The notes under the pieces were generated by a model. That model saw only the letters and a program-made list of their open reading frames with translations, ran no database searches and was not told the DNA's origin. Made by a program: the position numbers and the translations under genes. A DNA stretch of 9,351 nucleotides. It comes from an uncultured Eubacterium sp. (GTDB taxonomy: Bacteria > Bacillota_A > Clostridia > Lachnospirales > Lachnospiraceae). Location of the stretch: the NCBI GenBank assembly GCA_948759685.1, contig CAQBGY010000111.1:1-9351 (forward strand), given 5' to 3'. The number at the start of each line of letters is the position of its first letter. Positions within the stretch are counted from its first letter, which is position 1. Positions 1-6,069 of this stretch are shown here, one piece after another.

Positions 1-1
1 G

Positions 2-1387
2 TGCTTTGCTGCGCTCCACCACAATAAACGTAAAACGAATCTGCATATCCATATGGTATTTGCGGAGAGAAAGCGGCTGGAACAGCCGACAGAGAAAATT
101 GCCACTCGGAATATGTTCTACAATGAGCAGGGGCGTCATGTGAGGACAAAGAAAGAGATTCTTGACGGAGATGGGAATATCCGTCAAGGCTGTAAAATCA
201 TTAAAAAAGGTGAGGTGTATGAACGCAAAATTTTCACTGTCAAAGATGAACGCTTTAAGCAAGAATCTTTTTTAGATGGGGTAAAAGTGTTTTATACGGA
301 TTTAATCAACCAGATGGTGCTTGATGATAGGGACAGGTTAAGTATTTTTGATAAAAACGGTCCGTACCTTGCGACAAAGAAGGTTGGCAAAAATAATCCG
401 AAAGCGGAGGAAATCAAATCGGACAATGAAATACGCATGGAGTGGAACAGAACCGTTGACCGTGCGATTGTAAGCGGCGTATCAGAAGCGGAGATTGTGG
501 AGCTTAAAAAGACGGAGATAACGGATAAAGTAAAAGAATCCGTGGAGCAGAACGGACAAAGGCCGGAGCTGTTCGGGGAGATTGTCAGGGCAGCGATTTT
601 GTTGTTAGAACTCCTGATTATGAAAGCCATGCAGAAGGTGATTGATATAGTGGAGAAAGTGATCGGAAATGGTGTCAGTGCCATAAAGGAAACATCAAAA
701 GAAACGGACAGCCGTATCCATGCAGGAGATGATCCAGGATTTCAGCCGGAAAGAAAGGAGATACCATTTCCCATAGATCCGCATCGAAAACTCGATATGA
801 AAAAGAATACAGAATATTCAATGACTGCTTCCAAAGAGAAAGAAAGCATTATTAAACAGGTAAAGGCGGAGCGAAAACCTGTTCTGGTTGAAAAAGAGCA
901 GCCAGCAGAAAGACCGCCGCAGCCAAAACCGTCCGTACTGGCAAGTAAATATCCCCGGCTGAAAGAGATTGAGGGCAGGCTGAAAGACCAGAACAAGGCA
1001 ATATTCGGGCGTGAAAAACAGAGGGATATGCTGAAAAAAGAATTGTCTGAATGTACGGGCATCTTCAAAGGCGGCAGGCGCAGGGAGTTACAGCAGGAGA
1101 TCGACAGCTTTGATAATCAGATTTTCAATATGAAAAAGAGGCTTTCTTCTATTGTGAAAGAACATCATTTTGATTCTATGCAGGCATTCTATAAGGAACT
1201 TGATGTGGCAAAAAGAGAGAATCAGAATTATGAAGCAGCTTGTGCGGAGTACGAGAAAACTTATGGAGAAAAAGTGGTGGATACTAAGAGCGTCAGAGAC
1301 AGGCTTAGGCAAAAAGAGAGGGCTATAAAAGAAAGAGAAGCAGGCAGGGTGCATCAGGCAAGGCAAAATGACAAAGGGGCGAGGTAG
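2..1387 (+). CDS. MobA/MobL-family relaxase, 3' portion (5' end off the window)
   Basis: Plasmid or integrative-element mobilisation relaxase; enzymes of this family nick DNA at an origin of transfer. The reading frame is open from position 2 through the first ATG at 53, so that ATG is internal and the true start lies left of the window. The residues before it read HHNKRKTNLHIH, matching the conserved region around the HxH metal-binding histidines of MobA/MobL relaxases. This is followed by the family-typical RNMFYNEQGR and RTKKEIL segments. The last third (after about 950) is rich in Lys, Glu and Arg and looks like a charged coiled coil. The frame ends with TAG at 1385-1387. The nicking-domain N-terminus cannot be inspected, so activity is unknown. 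Base composition is richer in GC than in the agr/radical SAM region. Family assignment is from recognised motifs, not from a search. Confidence 0.82.
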   Translation, partial: CFAALHHNKRKTNLHIHMVFAERKRLEQPTEKIATRNMFYNEQGRHVRTKKEILDGDGNIRQGCKIIKKGEVYERKIFTVKDERFKQESFLDGVKVFYTDLINQMVLDDRDRLSIFDKNGPYLATKKVGKNNPKAEEIKSDNEIRMEWNRTVDRAIVSGVSEAEIVELKKTEITDKVKESVEQNGQRPELFGEIVRAAILLLELLIMKAMQKVIDIVEKVIGNGVSAIKETSKETDSRIHAGDDPGFQPERKEIPFPIDPHRKLDMKKNTEYSMTASKEKESIIKQVKAERKPVLVEKEQPAERPPQPKPSVLASKYPRLKEIEGRLKDQNKAIFGREKQRDMLKKELSECTGIFKGGRRRELQQEIDSFDNQIFNMKKRLSSIVKEHHFDSMQAFYKELDVAKRENQNYEAACAEYEKTYGEKVVDTKSVRDRLRQKERAIKEREAGRVHQARQNDKGAR

Positions 1388-1454
1388 AATAGGCAGATGG
1401 TGGTCTGCTTGTGGGAGAGAGTGTGAGCAGGGACATCCAGTCTATGTTCCAGCA

Positions 1455-2263
1455 TTAGACTTCCCCATTATAACGGAAGAACATTTTCGGGGTTTTCTTT
1501 ATCATTCCGATGACATCATACCCAGTTTCCTTAACGGAATGTAGGGCGCTTGGAGAGGAAAACCAGCTGTCAAAAAGGACATATTTTGCAGGAATGGCTG
1601 CTTTTTTAGCAGATGACAGGAGTTCCAGCATGGCATGTGTTCCTTTCTGCATAGAAAGTGCACGCCGTTTATAACCAACGGTTCTTTTTTCGACAGGCTC
1701 TGCTTGATTGATCCAGTTTTTCTTATTTTCAGGTGGAAGAAGCACACTGTTAATCGGAAGGAAAGTACTTCCGTCAGACCATCCAAGCGTGAGCATACGG
1801 AAACTAAATTTATAAGTGTGTCTGGCATGGTCATATACTTTTGCAAGAAGTTCCGTTTTTTTTGAACGGTTGCGTTCAAACATAGAATTATCGATGATCA
1901 ATACGTTGGCGCGGTCTTGTGAATCCAGCGGAAGGATTGCCTCTCTGATGATTCTGCCTGCAAGAATGGTTGTAAAACGGATCCAGTTGATCTGGACCAT
2001 TTTCATAAAGCGGTATACAGTATCCTTGGCAAAAGCCAGAGTATTTCTTCATGAAATAAGGTTCTTATATGCCTCTGTTTGAAAAAATCAAAAGAAACAG
2101 GTACTGAAAGATTTCCACTGCAGGAGTTCCCTTCTTTTTATACGCATTAGCCGTTTTTAATACAGATGAAACATGAAATCTAGTAAAAAATAGTAAAAAA
2201 TCTTCGGATAGATTTAGAAATTTGTTTATCATTTTGGTTGTTTTGTGTTATACTTTTATTCAT
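1455..2263 (-). pseudogene. IS4-type DDE transposase, decayed and 3'-truncated
   Basis: Reading leftwards from an ATG at 2263-2261, the protein can be followed through three lesions. The N-terminus MNKSITQNNQNDKQISKS runs to a 10-bp tandem duplication at 2181-2200 that shifts the frame; removing one copy restores RRFFTRFHVSSVLKTANAY. A second frame change lies at about 2062-2072, followed by an in-frame TGA at 2051-2049 within NLIS*RNTLAFAKDTVYRF. From there the frame is open to 1455. It contains LIIDNSMFERNRSKKTE, with the first catalytic Asp, and LFDSWF, with the second. The sequence then ends abruptly after KMFFRYNGE, so the C-terminal catalytic Glu region is missing. It cannot encode an active transposase. 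No terminal inverted repeat was found at the left break. The intact 184-codon segment is the largest remaining piece, but it is only the middle of the gene. Confidence 0.85.
2181..2200. repeat. 10-bp perfect tandem duplication disrupting the transposase gene
   Basis: TAGTAAAAAA occurs twice in direct succession. In the minus-strand transposase frame this adds 10 bases and shifts the frame. Deleting one copy joins the upstream residues IRRFFT to RFHVSSVL without a break, so the duplication is the likely cause of this lesion. Probable mechanism is replication slippage at the A-rich unit (inference). Confidence 0.85.
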
Positions 2264-2639
2264 AGTGCGAGCTGAGAAATCAGCATAGCTGATTATATAG
2301 CAGGAAAATCCTGTCGGGAAAGGTTTAATCAACCGCCCGTACCAAGTCCTTGGAGTCGAAGTGGCAACATCAGATTTAAGCATAGGACAGAGGCAACAGA
2401 GCCGAAACGAAAGTGAAGTGATAGAGCTTGCAAATTAGTATGAGGTCGGAAATGGTCGATGCGTTTGCGTTCGTAGCAGACAACATCTCTGTAACCGCTA
2501 TGGTGAGGGACAGGGGCATCCCCCAGTCCGAGAGCTTGGAGAGGTTGATGAGAAATATATAATACAGAACAGTTGGGGTCTTATTATCCCCCTGGCATAG
2601 GGTATGATGTACAATTAAGGGAACAAGAGAGGAAATTAA

Positions 2640-2738
2640 ATGGATAATAGGAAGTCTGAAGTGCTCATAGTACCAAAGAAACCGTTAATAACGGTGGAGG
2701 GAAGGGGCACACCTTGCAATGAAAGAATATTGGGTTGA
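2640..2738 (+). pseudogene. Remnant start of the intron-encoded protein
   Basis: A 32-codon frame begins with ATG at 2640, preceded by AGAGGA at 2628-2633, and reads MDNRKSEVLIVPKKP near its start. It resembles the short N-terminal leader that precedes the reverse transcriptase in intron-encoded proteins (recognition from memory, moderate certainty). The frame stops at 2736-2738, on the first bases of domain V. The best reading is that the reverse transcriptase, maturase and any endonuclease parts were deleted from domain IV, leaving the translation start. It could also be a chance frame. Confidence 0.45.
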
Positions 2739-2810
2739 GTCGTATGCGTTAATAGTGCATGTACGGTTCTAATGAGGGGTATGGGGAGCAATCCCCATAT
2801 CTACTTGAGG
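2737..2810 (+). ncRNA. Group II intron domains V and VI
   Basis: Domain V: GAGTCGTA at 2737-2744 pairs with TACGGTTC at 2762-2769, with a two-base bulge (TG) on the 3' side below a short upper stem, as in the catalytic hairpin. The usual AGC triad reads AGT here, and the distal loop is not a standard GNRA tetraloop. The domain is 33 nt rather than the common 34. Domain VI: ATGGGGA at 2781-2787 pairs with TCCCCAT at 2792-2798 around a GCAA tetraloop. The lower stem continues with wobbles and leaves A2803 unpaired, which is the expected branch-point adenosine. The altered triad and loop may mean reduced activity. Confidence 0.78.
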
Positions 2811-2902
2811 CATGAGCCTGTGGTGTTTTAATTGTTTTGAACAACTCAATTATACCAAACCAGATGGTTTCATGCTATTTTAATGCCAGTAATTATTGAA
2901 TG

Positions 2903-2932
2903 TTCAAGGTGCATAAACACTTATTCAAGTGC
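2903..2932 (+). promoter_or_regulatory. Possible imperfect LytTR-type direct repeat upstream of agrA
   Basis: TTCAAGGTG at 2903 and TTCAAGTGC at 2924 start exactly 21 bp apart, which is the spacing used by AgrA-type LytTR regulators. Only six bases match perfectly. A possible -10 element, TATAAA at 2943-2948, lies downstream, but no good -35 is seen and the resulting leader would be very short. The rest of the gap 2811-2972 holds a small inverted repeat (AAACC/GGTTT, 2857-2870) and nothing else recognised. Weak evidence, could be coincidence. Confidence 0.25.
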
Positions 2933-2957
2933 GAAGTTTGAGTATAAAACAAAAATT

Positions 2958-2965
2958 GGGGGAGG
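2958..2965 (+). promoter_or_regulatory. Ribosome binding site that fixes the agrA start
   Basis: GGGGGAGG lies 7 bases before the GTG at 2973. The in-frame ATG at 2883 has no comparable site, and starting there would add 30 residues before the conserved receiver-domain start. The GTG start gives 238 residues, the normal length of AgrA. Confidence 0.8.
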
Positions 2966-2972
2966 ATATGAT

Positions 2973-3689
2973 GTGTTTCATATAGGGATATGTGATGATG
3001 GAAAAGAAGTCTGTGCAGAACTGGAAGATATGATTTATAAATTGGGAAAAAAGCATGGGGTAGGGCTAGAAACAAGTGTATGGTTTTCCGGAGAAAGTCT
3101 TTGTGATTTTTTAAAAAGGGAAAATACTTTAGATATGCTGTTTTTGGACATAGACTTAATTACCACAGACGGAATTCAGGTAGGTAATTTTATACGAGAG
3201 AAAATGAAAAATTTAGAATTAATTATCATATATATTTCATCTAAAAGCAGTTATGCAATGCGGCTTTTTGAGGTGCAACCGATAGGCTTTTTAATTAAAC
3301 CATTAAAGACAGAAACTGTAGAAAATGTATTTTTAAAGAGCATTCATTTTTACGAATTGAAAAATCAAAAATTTGAGTATTATTCGAAAGGTTATTTTTA
3401 CAAGATTTCTTTTCGAGAAATTATATTTTTCTATAGCCAGAATAAGAAGATTAATATTGTTACAAGAGAGGGCGAAAGACAGTTTAATGGAAAACTGAAA
3501 GAAATAGCTTCAGAATTACCACATAATTTTATCATGATTCATCAGTCTTATATTATAAATTTAGATTATATGGTAGAGTGTTCCTATGAAGCAATCAGAA
3601 TGCAGGGAGATAATTTATTGAGTATTAGTATTCCATATCGAAAATTAGTAAGGGAACAGATTATGAAATATAAATGGGAGGAAAAATAA
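2973..3689 (+). CDS. agrA: AgrA-like LytTR response regulator
   Basis: Cytoplasmic transcription factor of an agr-type quorum-sensing two-component system. With the GTG start it has 238 residues. The N-terminal receiver domain (about 1-125) opens with FHIGICDDG, giving the acidic pair D8/D9. It carries the phospho-acceptor D59 in MLFLDIDL, a Ser pair at 89-90 and the conserved K109 in FLIKPLK. A LytTR DNA-binding domain follows (about 135-238), with FREIIFFYSQNKKI and HQSYIINLDYM typical of the fold. It is the first gene of an agrA-agrC pair: AgrC starts 1 bp after its stop, so the two are probably translated together. The likely targets are the 21-bp-spaced repeats at 5039-5068. Family assignment is firm; the target is inferred. 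Confidence 0.93.
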   Translation: MFHIGICDDGKEVCAELEDMIYKLGKKHGVGLETSVWFSGESLCDFLKRENTLDMLFLDIDLITTDGIQVGNFIREKMKNLELIIIYISSKSSYAMRLFEVQPIGFLIKPLKTETVENVFLKSIHFYELKNQKFEYYSKGYFYKISFREIIFFYSQNKKINIVTREGERQFNGKLKEIASELPHNFIMIHQSYIINLDYMVECSYEAIRMQGDNLLSISIPYRKLVREQIMKYKWEEK

Positions 3690-3690
3690 T

Positions 3691-4947
3691 GTGGCAGAAA
3701 TGATTACGGTTTTAAGCACTAACTTATTTAGAACATTCATTCTCAAAAGATTCATGTCAATATTTTTTGAAATAAATATTGAAGAAAAGGGAAAGGAGAG
3801 GATATGTTATTTTGTTTTCTTTTCACTGACAGTATTAGTTCATTCGTTTTTTCACTTTCCCGTATTAAACATCATAACTAATTTATTATTGATTTATTTT
3901 ATTACACGATTATATGTGGGGGTAGAGAAGAAAAAAGTATTGGTTACTCTTTTGATATATGGAATCAATATGTTTTGTGACATTATAGCAGTATATTCCT
4001 TTGGTAATTACATGGTAGGTGAAGAAGCAAATGGAATGACAGTATACATTACTACTTTTTTAATACTTATTTGTGAATTTGTTGTAGAGAGATTTTTGGT
4101 GAAGAATAAAAGTAAGGATTTTATACCATTTCACGGAAACATATTAATTGCTATCCCTGCTATTAGTATAATGATTTTACTAATATTGGTTATGAACAAC
4201 CTGAATAGCAGAATGATACTAATTTCTGTAAGTGTTGGGATTTTGCTTATTAATCTATTAATATTTTATTTATATGGTGTTTTAGTTGATGCTTATTTAA
4301 AGTTAGAGGAAAGAGCATTATTTGAACGACAGATTGCTAGCTATGCCAATCAATTAAATATTATGACACAAACGGAAGAAAAAGTAAGAACACTAAAGCA
4401 TGATATGAAGCACCATTTAAATGAATTAATGATTTTAGCGAGGCATCAAAATGATGATAAAGTAATGGACTATATTTGTGATATGCAGGCATATCTTGAA
4501 AATCCACATGAGTATATCAGCAGTGGAAATCAGGAAGTAGACAGTCTGATGAATTATATGCTGAACAGAGCAAAGACAGTTCTTAATCATGTTAATTACG
4601 AGATAAATATCCCAAAGGAATTGGCAATTCGTTCCTTTGATTTAAATGTCATTGTCGGGAATCTATTGGAGAATGCGATAGAGTCAGCTGAGCAGTCAAA
4701 GGAAAGATGGTTGGAACTATTTTTAAATTATGAACGGGGTATGCTTTTTATTCGTGTCAGAAATAGTTATGATAATGCAATAAAAAGAAAAGGAGAAATT
4801 TATATTACCACAAAGAAAGAGAAGCGGATTCATGGAATCGGATTGCAAAATGTCAAGAACGTGGTTGATACTTACAAGGGGGATATGCAGATATCAGACA
4901 AAGATAATATTTTTGATGTAAAAATTATATTATATGCTTTATTGTAG
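3691..4947 (+). CDS. agrC: AgrC-like GHKL sensor histidine kinase
   Basis: Membrane sensor kinase expected to bind the cyclic autoinducer peptide and phosphorylate AgrA. The 418-residue protein has about six hydrophobic segments in its first 200 residues (roughly 38-56, 58-75, 82-102, 117-136, 149-168, 175-196). A dimerisation/phosphotransfer helix follows, with KHDMKHHLNE placing the likely phosphorylated His at 237. A GHKL ATPase domain comes next, with N-box NLLENAIE (324-331) and G-box GIGLQNVKN (382-390). It lacks the usual second G-rich motif of classical kinases, as is normal for the AgrC type. The GTG start at 3691 is 9 bases after GGGAGG (3676-3681); the ATG at 3689 is out of frame and an in-frame ATG at 3700 is the alternative start. 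It is followed by a terminator-like hairpin. Confidence 0.93.
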   Translation: MAEMITVLSTNLFRTFILKRFMSIFFEINIEEKGKERICYFVFFSLTVLVHSFFHFPVLNIITNLLLIYFITRLYVGVEKKKVLVTLLIYGINMFCDIIAVYSFGNYMVGEEANGMTVYITTFLILICEFVVERFLVKNKSKDFIPFHGNILIAIPAISIMILLILVMNNLNSRMILISVSVGILLINLLIFYLYGVLVDAYLKLEERALFERQIASYANQLNIMTQTEEKVRTLKHDMKHHLNELMILARHQNDDKVMDYICDMQAYLENPHEYISSGNQEVDSLMNYMLNRAKTVLNHVNYEINIPKELAIRSFDLNVIVGNLLENAIESAEQSKERWLELFLNYERGMLFIRVRNSYDNAIKRKGEIYITTKKEKRIHGIGLQNVKNVVDTYKGDMQISDKDNIFDVKIILYALL

Positions 4948-4981
4948 AAATAGAAAATTTAACAGACACTTACATATTATT

Positions 4982-5033
4982 GCCTCACATCGTTTAGGTT
5001 TACCAGACCTATTTCAATGGAGAGGCTTTTTTT
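4982..5033 (+). terminator. Terminator-like structure after agrC
   Basis: GCCTC (4982-4986) pairs with GAGGC (5022-5026) and is followed directly by seven T (5027-5033). Inside, TAGGTTT (4995-5001) pairs with AGACCTA (5005-5011) around a 3-base loop. The outer and inner stems are separated by unpaired stretches, so this is a compound, not a simple, hairpin. Its place 34 bases after the agrC stop and before the agrD promoter fits a Rho-independent terminator that separates agrAC from agrDB. It may leak. Confidence 0.65.
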
Positions 5034-5038
5034 GTACA

Positions 5039-5068
5039 AATTTCGCCCTAATATATATGAATTTCGCC
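5039..5068 (+). promoter_or_regulatory. AgrA/LytTR operator: two 9-bp direct repeats, 21 bp apart
   Basis: AATTTCGCC occurs at 5039-5047 and again, identically, at 5060-5068, with a 12-bp spacer. LytTR regulators of the AgrA type bind two 9-bp direct repeats separated by 12-13 bp, on one face of the helix. The second copy ends 2 bp upstream of the candidate -35 hexamer of the agrD promoter, as expected for an activator site. No other exact copy was noticed in the window. Binding by the adjacent AgrA is inferred. Confidence 0.72.
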
Positions 5069-5070
5069 AT

Positions 5071-5098
5071 TTGGAAAATTAAGATATGAAAATATGAT
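5071..5098 (+). promoter_or_regulatory. Candidate promoter for agrD, agrB and the RiPP operon
   Basis: TTGGAA (5071-5076) and TATGAT (5093-5098) form -35 and -10 candidates with a 16-bp spacer. The -10 matches consensus at five of six positions and the -35 at four. The short spacer and imperfect -35 fit a promoter that depends on an activator at the adjacent direct repeats. A start site near 5105 would leave a leader of about 40 bases before agrD. Confidence 0.6.
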
Positions 5099-5144
5099 AT
5101 TATCAAAAAAACAAATGAATCATTATACAAGTGAGGGATACAAA

Positions 5145-5285
5145 ATGAAAAAGCATAACAGATTAAAAAAGATAATTGAGAAAATTGCAATCAGGGCAGC
5201 GATTTCTGAAGCAAATACAACATGTCCATTTATTAATTATCAACCAGAGATACCTAAGGCGGTAAAAAAATTAAGGAAGTTTTAA
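5145..5285 (+). CDS. agrD: AgrD-like cyclic autoinducer peptide precursor
   Basis: The start chosen is the ATG at 5145, a few bases after GAGGG at 5133-5137; the upstream ATG at 5094 would add 17 residues unlike AgrD and overlaps the -10 element. The 46-residue product has an N-terminal basic amphipathic helix (KKHNRLKKIIEKIAIRAA). The signal core ANTTCPFIN follows, with Cys27, then the tail YQPEIPKAVKKLRKF, which has the P-x-x-P pattern recognised by AgrB. By alignment with other AgrD proteins, whose 5-residue ring is followed by xxP, the thiolactone ring is predicted to be C27-P-F-I-N31. The number of exocyclic residues before Cys27 is not readable. The gene lies 3 bp upstream of agrB. Family assignment is strong; the ring is inferred. 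Confidence 0.88.
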   Translation: MKKHNRLKKIIEKIAIRAAISEANTTCPFINYQPEIPKAVKKLRKF

Positions 5286-5287
5286 AG

Positions 5288-5845
5288 ATGAGTATTCAGA
5301 TTGAGCAACTGTCAGAAGAAGAGCGAGAGGAAATCATAAATTATGGTATTAGAAGAAGTATAGTTATATCTATAAGCACCATAGTTACAATAATGGCGGG
5401 GTATCTGTTGGGTATAGTATGGCAAAGTATATTTTTTTTATTTTGCTTTAGTGCATTAAGAAAATATGCAGGTGGGTATCATGCGGATACTCCCATAAGA
5501 TGCTATTTTCTTTCTTTCATTACTCTGTTTATCGCATTGATGGGAATTAAAATATTACAATGTGATGATAATGTAGGAATTTTAATTCAAACAATCAATT
5601 TGCTTATAATTATATTCTTATCTCCTATAGACAGTGTTGTGCATAGATTGGAGTATGAAGAAAAGAAAGAATACGGAACAAGAGCTAAAAAAATAGCATT
5701 AATTTATTATGTACTATATTGTATTTTAAAGAAGGCATCAATTGTGTATATATCAACGCCTATCGCCGTTGCATGCTCAATGGTTGGAATTTCTTTAATA
5801 GGAGGGTATATAAAATATAGAAAAGTCGCAATGAGTACAGAATAA
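5288..5845 (+). CDS. agrB: AgrB-like autoinducer-processing membrane protease
   Basis: Integral membrane cysteine endopeptidase that removes the C-terminal tail of AgrD and forms the thiolactone ring. The 185-residue length is typical. The signature RKYAGGYHA contains the catalytic H65, and C72 follows seven residues later, the same spacing as in characterised AgrB proteins. Several hydrophobic segments (about 25-56, 74-90, 97-113, 136-152, 157-176) fit a multi-pass protein. The ATG at 5288 lies two bases after the agrD stop, with AAGGAAG (5273-5279) inside the end of agrD as ribosome binding site, so the two are co-translated. The gene order agrA-agrC-agrD-agrB is the reverse of the staphylococcal agrBDCA. 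Confidence 0.95.
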   Translation: MSIQIEQLSEEEREEIINYGIRRSIVISISTIVTIMAGYLLGIVWQSIFFLFCFSALRKYAGGYHADTPIRCYFLSFITLFIALMGIKILQCDDNVGILIQTINLLIIIFLSPIDSVVHRLEYEEKKEYGTRAKKIALIYYVLYCILKKASIVYISTPIAVACSMVGISLIGGYIKYRKVAMSTE

Positions 5846-5867
5846 TTAATAGAAAAGATCATATTTG

Positions 5868-5898
5868 ATATTATCATTCCTTGTTGAGGAGATAATAT
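5868..5898 (+). promoter_or_regulatory. Hairpin between agrB and the peptide gene
   Basis: ATATTATC (5868-5875) pairs perfectly with GATAATAT (5891-5898). Inside, TCCT (5878-5881) pairs with AGGA (5887-5890) around a 5-base loop, with a 2-base bulge on the left. There is no T-run after it, so it is not a normal terminator. It ends 14 bases before the GGAGG of the peptide gene. Possible roles are an mRNA processing or stabilising element that raises peptide expression relative to agrDB, or an attenuator. Confidence 0.55.
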
Positions 5899-5925
5899 AA
5901 TCATTAAAGGAAGGAGGACAAGGTT

Positions 5926-6054
5926 ATGGATAAGATGTTTGTTCAGGTAAACGTAGAGGACAAAGAAGTTAAGGACAATGATGGATTTATCTTCTGCGGA
6001 CATTCAGACTCTTGTGGATCAATCGAAGGTATTTGTCAGCCGTTTATCCATTAG
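5926..6054 (+). CDS. Small Cys-containing peptide, likely RiPP precursor
   Basis: A 42-residue peptide with a very strong ribosome binding site (GGAGG, 5913-5917, 8 bases before the ATG). The first half, about residues 1-19, is acidic and Cys-free (MDKMFVQVNVEDKEV...), as expected of a leader. The C-terminal half holds Cys24, Cys30 and Cys37 among Gly and Ser, and ends PFIH. The spacings C24-x3-D28 and C30-x3-E34 stand out, because Cys-x3-Asp/Glu is the thioether acceptor pattern of ranthipeptides such as freyrasin. It lies 80 bp after agrB and 15 bp before a SPASM radical SAM gene. A Clostridial Cys-rich RiPP precursor is the best fit. Being a precursor is inferred from context; no homologue was checked, and the leader boundary is unknown. 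Confidence 0.8.
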   Translation: MDKMFVQVNVEDKEVKDNDGFIFCGHSDSCGSIEGICQPFIH

Positions 6055-6069
6055 TGTACGTAAAATCGG

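Larger units (their letters stand above)
2265..2810 (+). mobile_element. Group II intron, nearly ORF-less
   Basis: Self-splicing ribozyme retroelement. The 5' boundary is GTGCGA at 2265, matching the group II GUGYG consensus. The 3' region has a domain V hairpin (2737-2769) and a domain VI hairpin with a bulged A at 2803. The exon-binding sites also fit: AAAGTG (2410-2415) can pair with TACTTT (2251-2256) as EBS2/IBS2, and TATGAG (2439-2444) with TTCATA (2259-2264) as EBS1/IBS1, each with one G-T wobble. Together these support the 2264/2265 junction. The element is about 550 bases, far too short to hold a full reverse transcriptase/maturase; only a start-codon stub remains at 2640-2738. Splicing or movement would need a maturase supplied in trans. 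The exact 3' end is uncertain by a few bases, as no clear terminal AY is seen at the expected distance from the branch A. The intron fills most of the gene-free stretch 2264-2972. Confidence 0.83.

Noticed and set aside
1368..1544. A 58-codon plus-strand frame overlapping the end of the relaxase gene (MTKGRGRIGRWWSACG...)
   Set aside because: No good ribosome binding site, and the second half is only antisense to the transposase. The first 30 residues could be the remnant of a downstream gene cut by the IS, but nothing recognisable supports it.
2222..2254. Possible promoter TTGTTT...TATACT left of the intron
   Set aside because: The spacing of 21 bp is too long, and the sequence is the coding N-terminus of the transposase on the other strand.
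2180..2383. Minus-strand frame of 67 codons
   Set aside because: Its last part is the true transposase N-terminus from the ATG at 2263; the part before that is read through the group II intron and has no meaning.
2721..2810. Reading the hairpins at the intron 3' end as a simple terminator
   Set aside because: No T-run follows, and the two hairpins match group II domains V and VI, including a bulged A.
2883..2972. N-terminal extension of agrA from the ATG at 2883
   Set aside because: It adds 30 residues before the receiver domain, lacks a ribosome binding site, and the GTG at 2973 has a strong one and gives the normal AgrA length.
5094..5144. Upstream start for agrD at 5094
   Set aside because: It overlaps the -10 element, has no ribosome binding site, and its residues are not AgrD-like.
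5707..6003. Minus-strand 98-codon frame across agrB and the peptide gene
   Set aside because: Shadow of two well-supported plus-strand genes, with no ribosome binding site or recognisable motif.
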